Shown here in pieces: positions 23,379-35,174 of a stretch of DNA of 64,000 nt. The stretch spans positions 1-64,000 of the forward strand of contig SGPL01000097.1 in the NCBI GenBank assembly GCA_004802705.1. The letters are read 5' to 3'. The translations under genes and the position numbers were made by a program. The notes under the pieces were generated by a model. It saw only the letters and a program-made list of their open reading frames with translations. It had not been told where the DNA came from and did no database searches. Every line of letters starts with the position of its first letter. The first letter of the stretch is position 1. The stretch comes from Bondarzewia mesenterica (Eukaryota > Basidiomycota > Agaricomycetes > Russulales > Bondarzewiaceae).

Positions 23379-26033
23379 ATGTTTAATGCACCTCGACCGA
23401 CACAAGCCTACGGCGTCTCTTCAACGACGAGTTTTGGAGGAAGCTTCGTGGATGAGAACCCCCTTACTGTCTCAGTCTACGATGGACTCGACCCTTGGAG
23501 TGCGGCACCTAGTCCTTCCCCGCCCCCAGTTCCGTCCATATTTACTTCTGCTATCGGTACGCGGTTCTACATTTTGGTAACGGGTTCGCGCGGTGTTGAC
23601 ATTCCTGTAGCGGATGCCACTGTACCCACGATATACCTCAAATCATTCAGCGCTGTCGACCCCACAAATTCGGGGGAGACTTCAGTGAACTCGCTATCGC
23701 GTGTGCTTGGGACATCGGGATTGCCTGCTGGCACCATCGACAAGGTATGCAAACCCGCGTCTCATTGTGTCAGTGCTGTTGAATATGGTTTTGGTTATAG
23801 ATTGTTAACCTTGTCAGCACACGCCCTCGTGTCTCTAAGCTCGAATTCTTCGTAGCCTTAGCCTTAGTTGCTCTTGCACAGTCAGGCAAAGGTATGTGGA
23901 CGACATTGTGAATTACGGAGGCCGCGGGACTGAAGAAACACATTCCAGATGTCAGCGTCGAGCAAGTTGCAGCGCTGGCTCAACAGAACACTCTTCCTGA
24001 GCCTAGCCTTGACCTTTCCTCTCTCACCGCCACTCCGTCGACTTTTTTCATATGTCCGTCAGAACACAAACACCACCATTCCCACCTCTGCGCCCGCGTA
24101 CTCAACTGACGACCCTTGGAACTCACGGTTCGCTCCCAGTGGAAGCACCACAACGGACGGCGCACAAGCAGATGTCCTTAACGGCGCTCCGTCGAGTGTC
24201 GCGGGAACAGGGTTGCCGAAGGACTGGTGGAAAAAGCAGGAGAACGTTTCCGTCAATTTCTTGGGCCAGCAGGGCTTCATTCTGAATCGGTATATGGTGT
24301 ATGAGATTGTCACGGACGTGAGTTCTTTAGTATCTTGTGTTCGTATCCCGCCTAATGTGAGCATAGCGTAACCCACCGGTTTCTCGAAGGTATTCAGAGT
24401 TTGTCTTTTTGTGGGATTGCCTCATTCGTCGGTATCCTTTCCGTTTGATACCCCAATTGCCTCCTAAGCGAATTGGACGTGAGTGTCTTCTGACTATTCA
24501 GCTTGTTCTTCTTCTCTGATGCATGTCGCCACAGCGGATGAGAACTTTCTGGAACAGCGAAGGTCTGTTCTCCTTGTATCTGATGGTCGCTTTTGTCTCA
24601 ACTTTACGTGTGCAGGAGGGGACTGCAGAGATTCATCAACTTTGTCACGTAAGACCTGTCTACGCGGTTTTCTTTGATTCTTTCCAATTCCTTTCCATAT
24701 CGATATCCAGTAACCACCCCGTGATCAAGGAAGATGGTCTTCTCTCTGTCTTCCTCACGGAATCGTCGTTTGAACAATGGCGAAAACATTCCTCTATAAC
24801 TCTCGAGGAGGAGTCGGCCAGTAAACGCATTGATCGTGTTGAGGAGATGACTATTCCTAGCGACTTGGAGGACAAGCTCGGGTGAGTTCTCAGTGTTTGC
24901 TGTCTCGTTCATCTCTTCAATCATCTTGTGCAGGAATGTGCGAGGTAAAATAGGTCCTCTGATCGAGGCATGGCAGAAGATCAGCATCCTAGCGGAGCGT
25001 ATTATTAGGAAACGTGAAGCAGAAGCGGTACGAATCCCTTCAACCCTTCGGCGCTCCTACCTGCCGACTCACTTCGCGTTTCCCCCTTTCTCTTCCTCCT
25101 CGACCTTCCCTCGCACTACGGCTGGCTCGCTGGCGTCTTCCTCATCTGTCATCTCTTTCGCATCGGGCGGATCTATTTTCGGTGGATTTGCCCCTCCTGT
25201 TGGGGATGGGACCGTCGGGCGTGGATCTTCTGATGTTCAGGCTGATCTATCGCGCCTAACGAATACGCTGAAGGCGCTCGCGGAGGTAAATGGACAGTGC
25301 TGGAGGGGCGAGGATTGCGAATTATCAGAAGGCGTCAATCAGGGAATCAAGAAGGTATCGGAACATACGCAGCGACAAACAGATATTCTGGAGCAACGGG
25401 TATGTCTCCATACCTTCAGTCTGAACTTGTCGAACCCGTGTATGCACCAAATTAACGCTAACATTGATGTAGACGCGTACCCTCCTATATACAACATTGG
25501 AAGGCCTCAAAGTGAGTTTCCGTCTGATAGTTCGGCAGATGATTTTGAATACTGTCTGTCCCGAATAGAGTCAACGCGATTTGTATATCGCCATGCGCGA
25601 CCTCTTCATACGGCACGACCGACTATCGGTTGATCAAGTCGAGAGATTGAAAAATCGCGTTGAGAAGACTTCGCTGAAGCTCGAGGGCGTCAACGCGATC
25701 AAGAAAGACGGGTGGCAGGAGGAGGCGGACAAGCTCGCGGGAATGACTGAAAAGGACAAAGCTACGATTGCCGCCCAGCTCAACAGGCGGGTGTTTATAC
25801 GTGCTTGGTATGTCGATTTCCTTCGACGATTCGAGAATATGTGAAATTCTGACCGATTCTTTGTGCATTGCAGCATGTGGCACGAACTGCGCGTCGTGCT
25901 GCATAATCGGGAGAACACGCTGTTGACGCAACTGGTGCAGACGTTCGCCAGGGAAGAGCAGGATTATGCTGAGGGAGTTGCGGCTAACTGGGCGTCGCTC
26001 GTCGAAGCTGTGGAGATGATGCCCTTGGAATGA
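23379..26033 (+). CDS. MVP1: Sorting nexin Mvp1 (SNX8 family), PX and BAR domains
   Basis: Peripheral endosomal membrane protein for retromer-linked or retromer-independent recycling. The N-terminus is low complexity (MFNAPRPTQAYGVSS) and leads into an EH-like helical stretch (ALALVALAQSGK, then VSVEQVAALAQQN). The PX domain follows the linker: RRYSEFVFLWDCLIRRYP binds phosphoinositide, with LPPKRIG and FLEQRRRGLQRFINF after it. A BAR-like helical C-terminus includes KIGPLIEAWQKISILAERI, LARLTNTLKALAEVNGQ-type helices and DRLSVDQVERLKNRVEKTSL, ending at MMPLE. Exons are separated by about nine introns of 45-60 nt. One long internal segment (about 25,050-25,250) is Ser-rich and may be partly intron. 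It lies tail-to-tail with ERG4, 478 bp away. Confidence 0.88.
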
Positions 26034-26511
26034 ATGTGGGGGTTGCAGGGCAACTGTACGGTAATGATATACTCTTATTATTAGGTGCTTACGACACATA
26101 CCTCTCGCTACGGCTGCGCTCTTCGCTCATGAACACTTATGACGGTTACGTCTTCTCATATTTTTGAATGCTATGTCCGGATTCGTGCCATTTATCAGAG
26201 GAATTGGAAGATCACATTTCGACAGCTACTTGTTAATTGAGGCACAAATCACAAGAGAGCGTAGGCTTGGAGGAACAACTTGAGAGAATGAACGTTTTGA
26301 GAACGGTTTGACTCTGAAAGAACAGACCGCGTACGCAGATGTTCGATGAGGCGGTATTTAGACTGACATACATGATTATCAATTTTGTCCTGTGGACGAA
26401 CTTGATGCACTCTTTGCAATGTCACCCCAAGGCAGATCAAAGTTAAGGGTATTAGATTGCCTAATAGGTGGGCATTGCGATAAAAGTCGCAAACAGTTCG
26501 ACGGACAACTA
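26034..26511. other. Convergent intergenic region MVP1/ERG4
   Basis: Two genes converge here, so it holds both 3' UTRs. It is AT-richer than its surroundings. No separate gene is seen. Confidence 0.5.
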
Positions 26512-28536
26512 CTAGTAGATCCCCGGTATAAACTTGTACCTGACAATCTCGCAGTAGCGCTCCCAGTCCTTGCCGTACTTCTTCGCACACCTACAAACAT
26601 GCCGAAAATCCCAATCAGACACACAGTTGGATGAATAGATAACGTGAGATCAGAGCGAGGAAAGACATACCGCTCAAAGTCACGTCCACAACGGTGGACC
26701 AGCACAGTGATGAAAAATACTGAATAGAAGTAAGGAATCGGAGATGCAGCGCCAACGACGAGGCCCCAAGTAAAGCTCTGGATCCAGTCGGCAACATAAT
26801 TCTGATGTACAAATTCGTATTAGGGAAGGGAGGAAAGTATAAGGTCACGATGATGGGCTTACGGGTTTGCGAGAGTACCTCCACCAGCCACTGATGAGGA
26901 GGCGATTGCTATTTCAGATTCGTCGTCAGTTCATATACTACGTCTGCCAAGAACTGGGATGCCTACCCATGGGCAGTTTGGATGTACTCTGGGTTTTTTA
27001 TTGTTCCCCAAGGGAGTTGTGGGAAAGTCCAGCGGTAGTTGAAGTTACCTTGCGTCTGCATTTTGAAGCGGCTTTTCTGAGACATGGAGGTGTCCCACCT
27101 GGTAAAATGTAGTCAGGAGAGGTGCAGGAATCTAAAAGCTTACAGCCGAACTTACACACAGTACGCTGTAATGAGTGTCAAATACAACGCAACGTAGGTA
27201 GGCGTGGAGAATCGGTATTTTGAGGGATCGTGCGAGGCCATGTAGACTACAGAGTAGACGTATGTCTGCGTTTCCTATGTTAGTCCGTTTGAGGGTTAAA
27301 GCGATTCTGAATGCGTACGAAGGGAACACCAGCAAAGTTCCAGAATATGACCATGAAACCCCATCTGTCCTACTCCATCAGCATCAGCGAGAGCGACAGA
27401 TTAAACGAGATTACTTCTCGTGGTACATATCCCACGTCTGAGGAATACATTCTTCGCCCTTGCCACTTTAGCAATATGAGCACGGGAAAATCTGAAGATG
27501 AATGTGACGTATACCAACCATGCGTTCAGGTAGAACCAGGTAGCAAGACACATAAATGCCATGTTCTACACAGTCAAGTGAGTGATTACGAAACGATGCG
27601 AAGGGACAAGCCGACGCACAGGAGTAACGTATCCATATTGTTCGTACTGCTTGCAAGCGCCGGAAACAGCCAAGAAGAAGACGATTACCCAAGGAATGCG
27701 AACCTCAGCCCACATCTTCAAGTCAATTGGGCCGATACGAGGGTTCAGGGCGGCACCCATGAACACGTCGTAGATGAAGTTGCCAGACATCCTCATCTGT
27801 TCTCCTCTTGCAACGGTCCAAAAGTACATTCCAAAGGACACAGCAAAACCCCAAATCATTGCGACGGTCATGATATGGCCATAGTTGTCAATAATTTCCG
27901 TGAGGCGGAAGATATGGTAGTAGTGAAGGCCAGCAGCTGTGATCATGGTAGCGTAGATGGACCAAAGGGCGTTGCAGTTGTACATGAGCGTCTTGTATCC
28001 GAGGGAAGGGACCGGAAGGCCTTCTTGTTGATATCCAGGCATGACCCGGGCCAGAAACAGCTGGTATACGATGAGTCCGCTGTAGACTTTCCACGCGTAG
28101 AGATTAGGGCTAGCATCCTGAAAACCAGATAAGTGCGAATGACGATGGAGCTAGTCAAAACAGGACGAACGTCTCGGACATGGGCCCACATCTCAACGAG
28201 AAATGGTTGAATTTCATTTCCTGCCTTGGGGAAGACAAGCTGTCCATCATGGAACCATAGGCAAATCCAGAGATAGTACATGAGACTGGGGAAACCGATC
28301 ATCATAGCTGTTACACCCCATGGTCCACCAAATTCATAGCTAAACGATCAATCAAACAAGGCCTAAGTTACCACGAACCGGTGTGCGGAATTGAACAGCT
28401 GTACTAACGTGTCGTGTTTGTCCAGACGCTCATCTGCTTTTCTGCCCTCGTCAGTAGTGGTGACCTGTAAATCCTTTGAGGTGCCATTGCGATGGCGCAG
28501 CCCGCCGTTGGCTGTCGCTGCCTCGACAGCAGACAT
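26512..28536 (-). CDS. ERG4: Delta(24(24(1)))-sterol reductase Erg4
   Basis: Last step of ergosterol synthesis: NADPH-dependent reduction of the C24(28) double bond, in the ER membrane. The start at 28,536 gives a short polar N-terminus (MSAVEAATANGGLRHRNG). The core follows: YEFGGPWGVTAMMIGFPSL, MPGYQQEGLPVPSLGYKTLM, FRLTEIIDNYGHIMTVAMIW, FWTVARGEQMRMSGNFIYD, YRFSTPTYVALYLTL and the family's HRCGRDFER close to the C-terminus, which ends YKFIPGIY. This agrees with fungal Erg4 end to end, allowing about ten introns. The sterol 24(28) subgroup is preferred over C14 (Erg24) because of the ARGEQ and GYQQEGLPVPSLGY motifs. Upstream DNA is shared with PET117. Confidence 0.92.
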
Positions 28537-29009
28537 AGCAAATTACGAAGACGGGGTCAAAGTGAAGGGCAAGTGGTACGAGCGGCCGTAAATAATAAAT
28601 TACGTACCTTGACGCGTCAACAGCCATCAACAACGCGCTTTTGAACTTCTGGAGTTGACGGCCTCAATTTATGGATCGATCCTGGCAATGGACCAACAAA
28701 ATGCCAACCGGTCGTAAACTTTCGCCACGGTATCAATCGACAAAGATAGCGCTAAAAGAGCAAAAACAAAATGTCTGGCGAGCTCAAGTGTAAATGTACT
28801 TATGTAATCGATCCATAAGTAGCACGGAAGAACACGGGGGAAGAAAGAAGGACAAGTCCTCTGGAGTCTGAGAGTGACTGAGATGCTACTTACATATTGA
28901 CATAGACCCCATTCTCACAGTATTCTCACTTGCATCCCTCGCAGACTGTCTCAGCTACATATAGATCATAATTCCATCGAGAACTATAGAGGACCCCCCG
29001 ATCTGGCGC
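28537..29009. other. Divergent promoter region ERG4/PET117
   Basis: 473 bp between two divergent genes. It probably carries both promoters. No distinct element could be named. Confidence 0.5.
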
Positions 29010-29321
29010 ATGTCGCGGGCAGCTAAAGCAACTCTTCTTGCGTCCCTTTTCGTGACAACCTTCACAGTATGGGCTGTCCACTACCAACAAGAACAGGAAC
29101 ACGAGGTGACGGGTTTCGTGTCTTCAGCTTTGCATCTTGACATATTTTTTATGTCTCAGACTATGTATAAAGGTGTCTTGAGGGATGATGAACGGAGACG
29201 AGAGAAGATGAAGAAAAGGCAGGAAGAGTTGGACGAGTCGCAGCGTAAGAGGGCAATCTACGAGAGGTTACAGCGTGTCGGGGCAGGCGAAGCTTCATCT
29301 GGTTCAGATGTAACGGCGTAG
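29010..29321 (+). CDS. PET117: Pet117-like cytochrome c oxidase assembly factor
   Basis: Small mitochondrial inner-membrane protein that couples heme A synthesis to complex IV assembly. The start MSRAAKATLLASLFVTTFT gives one membrane helix at residues 8-25, then a charged helix (LRDDERRREKMKKRQEELD). Two exons are inferred, 29010-29105 and 29160-29321. The 54-nt intron has GTGACG..CTCAG ends. Splicing joins HYQQEQEHE to TMYKGVLRDDERR, which matches the Pet117 pattern, and gives about 85 residues. The intron length is a multiple of three and contains no stop, so a retained form of 103 residues is also translatable. Size and topology match the family. Confidence 0.85.
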   Translation: MSRAAKATLLASLFVTTFTVWAVHYQQEQEHEVTGFVSSALHLDIFFMSQTMYKGVLRDDERRREKMKKRQEELDESQRKRAIYERLQRVGAGEASSGSDVTA

Positions 29322-30464
29322 TTGTCTTTTCAATACGAGGGAGCTTGAGGATCGTTCATCAACCTCGGTGGACTGGCGGTCCGATTCTGATTTCCAGGGT
29401 ATGGCTGCTTTCAAGATTCTCCTGGCCTTTGGTCCTCTAACGAGACTTTCACAGTCTTCTGGGACATTGTGCTATACGTCAGGCGTAACGGAGATTTGTT
29501 TCCGATTGTATTCGCCCACCAACGTCAAGTAAGTTATCCTTGTTGAACTCGTTTTTTTTTCACCTTTCTTTCCTGCACTTAGTACTCAGCACTGAAGACA
29601 CTCACACCTTCAAAATATGAGACAAATAAATCTCAAACGATTTTCACGCATCTCATATCGCGATAGCTCTACTGAACTACCTCTCGACACGAAGGCTGCG
29701 GATGTCAATTCTCCACAATATTGAACACTTGGCATCAACTTTTGTGATCTGGGCCAGTCAGGCGCTTGAGACGAAACATCGGGTGCTAAACGAATGATCC
29801 CGCCTGAGGTCGGGTTGTGCTGCTGATGGCGAATTAGCGCACAAGTAACCACCCATTCAAACCGGGTGTCTAGGCTCGCCACGGTGTGCCTCGGTCAAGT
29901 CGCCAACAACTCCAGCGCTGGCTTTGATACTAGTCTGTTCCATCATACTTGCTCGCCAGCAGACTCCAGTTGCATGCATCTATATGTCGCCACGGCGGTG
30001 GACAAGGATACTGCGCATTAGTGTCGTGCGCGATGCTAACAATGATGATTACATCAAGGTCCAATTCTCGCTTTTGCAACACTGAGTATCGCAAGCGGGG
30101 AGATGCAACATGCGATCAAGCCATAATCAGGCATGCGGCCTCCTTGATTGATTCTTTCAAACTCCAGGCCGGCGCCAGACCCTCGATGCATCAGAAATGC
30201 TGTTCCTTGGTAACATCATTGCCTACTTGATCTCCGGCGTCTCTGGAGGTGCGTTTGAAGACATTGTGGTATAAAATGGGTGAGTGCGAGGATCTGTTTC
30301 CCCAGCCTTTGCTCATCACCTTCGTTCTAAGGGTACTGGTTACCTTGAGTTTGACATTTTCTTCTTCCAAGCCGCAATTTTTTTATTCTGCACAAGACAA
30401 ACGACACATCTCTCAATCTTCTATCATCTTCACGTCTATATCTTAAATCGCACATATCCTGAAA
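29322..30464. other. Intergenic; promoter of the repeat-precursor gene
   Basis: No convincing gene. A minus-strand frame at 29,610-29,882 has no recognisable features. The right part holds a TATA box (30,270) and a pyrimidine-rich leader before the start at 30,465. Confidence 0.5.
30270..30276 (+). promoter_or_regulatory. TATA box for the secreted repeat precursor
   Basis: TATAAAA lies 189 nt upstream of the start codon. Consensus boxes are uncommon in this window, which suggests a regulated or highly expressed gene. Confidence 0.5.
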
Positions 30465-31833
30465 ATGCGTACCTCTTCCGCTCTCGCTGCTGCCGCCATC
30501 GCTATCCATGCGGTTCCTGCCTTCGCCAATCCTATCGTGTATGCCATGCTCATCCCGCTCCTGTTTCTTTGACTGAGTTATTTGTTGACCTCAGAGGATT
30601 GCCCCAAGATCAAGTTGACCGGATCACGAAAGCTATTCAGGCTTTGAACAATGATGATCCCAGCCATCATGTGCAGGTCCTCAGGTAAACTGAGATCGCC
30701 AATTCCCGTACATACTCCGCTGATTTTTTGCATTGATCTGTACAGGAACGAAGGCCGCAGTCTTGCTGGCACTCTTCTCGGGGATGCGGCCAAGGCTGGT
30801 GAAACAGTTGTTGGTGATACCGCCGGTGACGCCGCCAAGAAGGGCATCCTGGGTGGTCTCGGTACCTTGGCTGGCGGAGGTATCCTCGACAAGCTTTTCG
30901 GGGGCGACAGCAAGTGCGTTTTTTTGCCCCTTGAGTATGATTAGTTGTCTTAACATGCATTTCAGCTCATCGTCAAAGAGGGAATTCTTGGAGTCCCTCC
31001 AGGCTCGCACTCATGATGAGCTTGTTACGCGCAGTCTCGCGGGTACACTGCTCGGCGATGTAGCCAATGCTGGTGAGAAAGTTGCAGGCAACAGCCTAGG
31101 TGATGCCGCGAAGAAGGGCATCCTCGGTGGTCTTGGTACTCTGGCTGGTGGAGGCATCCTCAATGCGATCTTCGGAGGTGATGCCAGCAAGTGCGTGTAT
31201 CAACAACCGACGGAGAAGATCCCACTAAACCTTTGATCCAGCTCGTCATCCAAGAGAGAAGTTCTAGAATATCTGCAGGCCCGCGCCCATGATGAGCTTG
31301 CTGCTCGTAGCCTTGCTGGCACACTTCTCGGCGATGCAGCCAAGGTTGGCGAGAAAGTTGTCGGTGACACTGCCGGCGACGCCGCCAAAAAGGGCATCCT
31401 AGGGGGTCTCGGCACCCTTGCTGGTGGAGGCATTCTCGACAAGATCTTCGGTGATAACAGCAACGAGTATGTTTTTTACTGCCCTCGATGAATCACTTCT
31501 CTGAATATCATTTGCAGCTCGTCATCGAAGAGAGAATTATCGGAGTACCTGGAGGCTCGAGGCTTAGGATCTGCTGCTGGTAAGGGTCTCCTGGGAGGCC
31601 TCGGGACTCTTTTCGGTGGCGGTCTCCTGAGCGGCCTTTTTGGTGACGATAAGTACGCATCCTACTTTTCAAGTCGTCGATATGCATCTCACCAAATTTC
31701 CAGCTCCAACTCCAAGCGGGATATTCTGGAATTCATTCAAGCCCGCGTCAATCAGGAGAATGCTGCTCGCCAGCTCAAGCGCGAGCTTCTGTCATCTCTT
31801 CTGGAAACACGATCTTTCAACGACCTCGACTAA
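30465..31833 (+). CDS. Secreted repeat precursor with Lys-Arg sites (KEP-like), unknown function
   Basis: No known family recognised. The protein has 348 residues and starts with a signal peptide of about 22 residues (MRTSSALAAAAIAIHAVPAF). A spacer with NNDDPSHHVQ follows, then repeats. Each unit carries SLAGTLLGD, then DAAKKGILGGLGTLAGGGIL, then (D/N)xxFG. From the second unit on, each is preceded by SSSKR or SNSKR and an E/D-LExLQAR helix. Lys-Arg pairs sit at residues 115-116, 190-191, 265-266, 310-311 and 331-332. Exons: 30465-30538, 30595-30684, 30746-30913, 30966-31190, 31242-31466, 31518-31652 and 31704-31833. All six introns are phase 2, and two repeat exons are exactly 225 nt. Kex2 in the Golgi would be expected to cut after Lys-Arg and release peptides of up to 75 residues. 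The Gly-rich core suggests a membrane-active or self-assembling helix. Alternative: an unprocessed structural secreted protein. Confidence 0.85.
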
Positions 31834-32169
31834 ACGCGATGGCTAGTTAGAGTGATACGGAGTATTCCTCTAAAGATTGTACAAATGCTCTCGTCGATGT
31901 GTTCTGATTACTGCGGCTTTACGACTTGTCTTACTCTAACTGTACACAATTTGCAATGGCTAATATCGTGGCACGAACCTCCTGCTGTGAGGCGACCTAT
32001 TCCAATTGATATAGTCGATGATGATTTGCCAACATCGGGACAGCGGTGAGTACATACCCATGAAGCGAAAGTACATATAGTCGGGGTCCTAAGGCCTCAA
32101 CCGTGGGCGGGTTTACCAAACCCAAACATAGATGTAGTATGCAAGAAGGCACGTCAGCCGATGCGAAGA
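31834..32169. other. Convergent intergenic region, repeat precursor/RPC25
   Basis: 3' flanks of two converging genes. Nothing else seen. Confidence 0.5.
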
Positions 32170-33106
32170 TTATCCTTCATCCATGGCCTCTGCCTCTGCC
32201 TCTGCTGCCTTCCACCATGCTGTCGGACCTAGACCTTGTTCCGCAATTGAACACTGCCTTCGTTTAGAACCGTTACTCATGGTATCTATGAATTCACTTA
32301 CAGTAATCGTGTACGGTGGTCTCCGCGCCTCCACCTTAACCTGCACACCCTCAGTGGCCTTGGGTGGACCCGGTTCATCGTCGTAAAACTCGTCCGTTTC
32401 GACGCGAATGCGAACAATTTCTCCTTGATCAATATACATGCGTTCGGCTGTTGGCGAGTCGAGAAGGTCGTGTGTTGATGTTGCTTCGGATCCTGGAAGC
32501 CAAAAATGTGCCCGTTCGTTTGGATCACTGATACAGATAATATCAACGAGTTTTGCAGACGTGAGCTCTTGAGACAACGTACAATGTGGATGGTTGAGGA
32601 AGATAAGTTAATGGGATCCAGATGTCGTCAAAAAATCCAACGGACACTATTATAAAATTCAGCAGTGGAATTCAGACATGTCAAGGTGTACGCACGTTGG
32701 ATACCTTCCTCATCGGAGGATTTTACTTTTGCGAGGATGACTTCTGAGGGAAAGGGTCTGAAGACGGTCATCCTGAATACAACTAGAAGCTGTATGACTC
32801 AATATTGATTATCATCACTATGTCAGAGACAACTCACCTTTATACCATAAGAAGCCATCCCCGTACCGAATCTTCCCCTCTCCNGCTTCCGCTATGTCGA
32901 AGACACATATACATAGACCGACATCATGCAAGACGCGGTTAGCGTATTTTTTGTTGAGTTCGTTTATGAGGGCTTGTTCTGGGGGAACGNTAAAGCGNGA
33001 TGGATGTATTGGAATGGTGTCCTGCGCGAGAAATTAAGTCTNATTATTGAAATTCAACGAAATATGAGAAAACTNTNCTCACTTTGATGACGGAGAGAAC
33101 GAACAT
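32170..33106 (-). CDS. RPC25: RNA polymerase III subunit Rpc25 (RPC8, Rpb7-like)
   Basis: Stalk subunit of RNA polymerase III; with Rpc17 it contacts initiation factors. The start at 33,106 gives MFVLSVIK, followed by an exon with NKKYANRVLHDVGLCICVFD (N-terminal SHS2/Rpb7 fold). Next comes GEGKIRYGDGFLWYK, and the C-terminal S1-like part has YIDQGEIVRIRVETDEFYDD, then EPGPPKATEGVQVK and QCSIAEQGLGPTAWW. These are hallmark strings of RPC8. Several introns of about 50 nt are present. The last (32,254-32,301, 48 nt) is a multiple of three with no stop and could be retained. Ns affect the middle exons. Divergent from RIM2 over 225 bp. Confidence 0.88.
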
Positions 33107-33331
33107 TGGATGGAAAGTTGTTGAAGGCGCAGGATTTAGATTTAGAGCTCTGNGGATTGTTAAGTTACGTTATCTTATCTCTTCCGTCACGTGCCGATNA
33201 GTNAGAAATTTGTGAAATTGCCGAGCCGGCTGCCAACGTCGCCTTNATATTCCTTGGTGCGATCCTCACCTCCGTCCTCTNTTGCTCAAAGGGGATCTTT
33301 TTAGAAGGAATTTAGGNCATATAATTNTATA

Positions 33332-34538
33332 ATGGCAGGCGCACCACCTCCTACAATAAGCTCGTCCAACAGCNGCTGGCTTCCCGCACAGTCATGGCGA
33401 CATTTCGTGGCAGGAGGGTGAGTATTGAATTTTGTATATTCAGTNCAGGGAATTGACGACGGCCAAATTATGTCAATATNTGACAGTCTTGGAGGGATGT
33501 GCGGAGCTATTATTACNAGTCCATTCGACGTTGTCAAAACCCGACTACAGTCGGACCTNTTTNGACANAAACATACCAGCATCGGTGTGGTGGGTGACGG
33601 TGTCATGGTTGTCTCTCGAAGATCANNTAATCTTCTATGGCATTTCGTAGAAACTGTCCACATCATTCGGTTCGCCATTTTGTCATCCTGTGAAAAGTCT
33701 CCAATGCTCATCTCGCACACNCCTGCAAACANCATAGCGATATCGCAAGAGAGGAAACCCCCCGTGCTCTGTTCAAAGGGCTGGGTCCCACCCTCGTCGG
33801 TGTNATCCCTGCGCGTTCCATCAACTTTTTCACGTACGGCAATGGAAAGCATGTCATCGCGAACAATTTCAACCATGGTCAGGAAAACTCATATGTGCAT
33901 CTGTGTGCGGCTGCTATCGCTGGTGTCATTACTGGTACNGCCACGAATCCCATCTGGGTTGTGAAAACCCGTTTGCAGCTNTCTTCCTCTCACCGGCCNG
34001 CAGGATCTNTCTCCACACCGACCTCTTCCTTTGGTAGCAGCGTGGCAATGATTCGCAAGATCCTTCACGAGGAAGGTGTTCGTGGGTTCTATAAAGGCTT
34101 GAGNGCGAGCTATCTGGGCGTGACAGAGGGCACGATACAATGGGTGCTATACGAACGGCTGAAAAAGATTACTGCGGGCACACAAGGGAAGGGTGGAGTG
34201 CAAGAGTGGGCCGGCATGCTTGGAAGTGCTGGTACTGCAAAATGTGTTGCGAGTCTCATCACGTATCCACATGAGGTATGCCCTTGTTTGCTATTTNAAT
34301 CCCTTGATGACGAGCGTTGTTGCGCTGTATGTAGGTTCTTCGAACGCGATTGCGGCAGCCTCTTGTGGATGGCAAAATGAAATACACCGGTCTCTGGCAA
34401 ACACTACGTCTAGTAATTGCGGAAGAAGGCGCGCGGTCACTATATGGCGGTTTGAGNGCCCACCTCATGCGTGTTGTTCCAAACGCGGCNGTGATGTACT
34501 CCATTTATGAGGGAGTGCTGAGGTGGGGCAACCATTAG
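33332..34538 (+). CDS. RIM2: Mitochondrial pyrimidine nucleotide carrier Rim2
   Basis: Inner-membrane carrier that exchanges pyrimidine (deoxy)nucleotides for mitochondrial DNA and RNA synthesis. All three mitochondrial carrier signatures are visible: SPFDVVKTRLQS, NPIWVVKTRLQ and YPHEVLRTRLRQP, the last split by an intron near 34,274-34,334. The NPIWVVKTR form with Trp is typical of the Rim2/NAD-folate subgroup. ALFKGLGPTLVGVIPARSIN and FYKGLxASYLGVTEGTIQW are the matrix-loop continuations of repeats 1 and 2. The C-terminus ends VMYSIYEGVLRWGNH, typical for Rim2. Numerous Ns fall in repeat 1, leaving exon joins around 33,420-33,760 uncertain. Alternative: a close paralogue of the same nucleotide-carrier clade. 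Confidence 0.85.
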
Positions 34539-35174
34539 TCCCTTCGAGGTTGCAAAATCAGTCTCTTCTAGGGGNTTTCGCANATCTCAGGCCGAGAGAA
34601 GAGCACGACTCTGTCGAGTCAATAGATCTTCATTGAATGGGNACCTTTCATCATCGTTCATGAACTATCGGTATTTATGTGGTCCTAATTCCNTTTCTCA
34701 CCCCGTCTCCTGCAACNTTCTCCCCCCTCTCAAAAGTACCGCGATATACTTCGCCACCTATCGCATCTACCTCCATACAGCTACCTGGTTCCCAGTCTTT
34801 CTACCTCGGCCTTGGTCATCGGGTATACTCATTCTGTCGTCGCAACGTTCTTTGCATGTGTACTCTACTCCCGCACTTACTATCTCGTCCCATACCTCCG
34901 CTCATACCGCCGCTCTCTTTTGNTACTCTATGCTTTCCTTATGCGTATTAGCATGAATCTATAATCGTAGTCCGATATGTCTNCTCATGCNTTGTANGAG
35001 TGTCGTTTGTNCAGGATAAGTNNGNATAAGTGCTACGGAGACTGCCGCATNTATTTATGTGCGTGGTTTTCCTGTCCATGACTTNGGGNGTACCGTCATT
35101 TGCATAATTATTCACAGAGTCAATCGTTGGCGATCCAGNAGCAATCAATTAGACAATAAGAGCAAAGAGATATT
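34539..35174. other. Convergent intergenic region RIM2/HER2
   Basis: 3' flanks of two converging genes, rich in Ns and pyrimidines. The frames present have no recognisable content. Confidence 0.5.
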
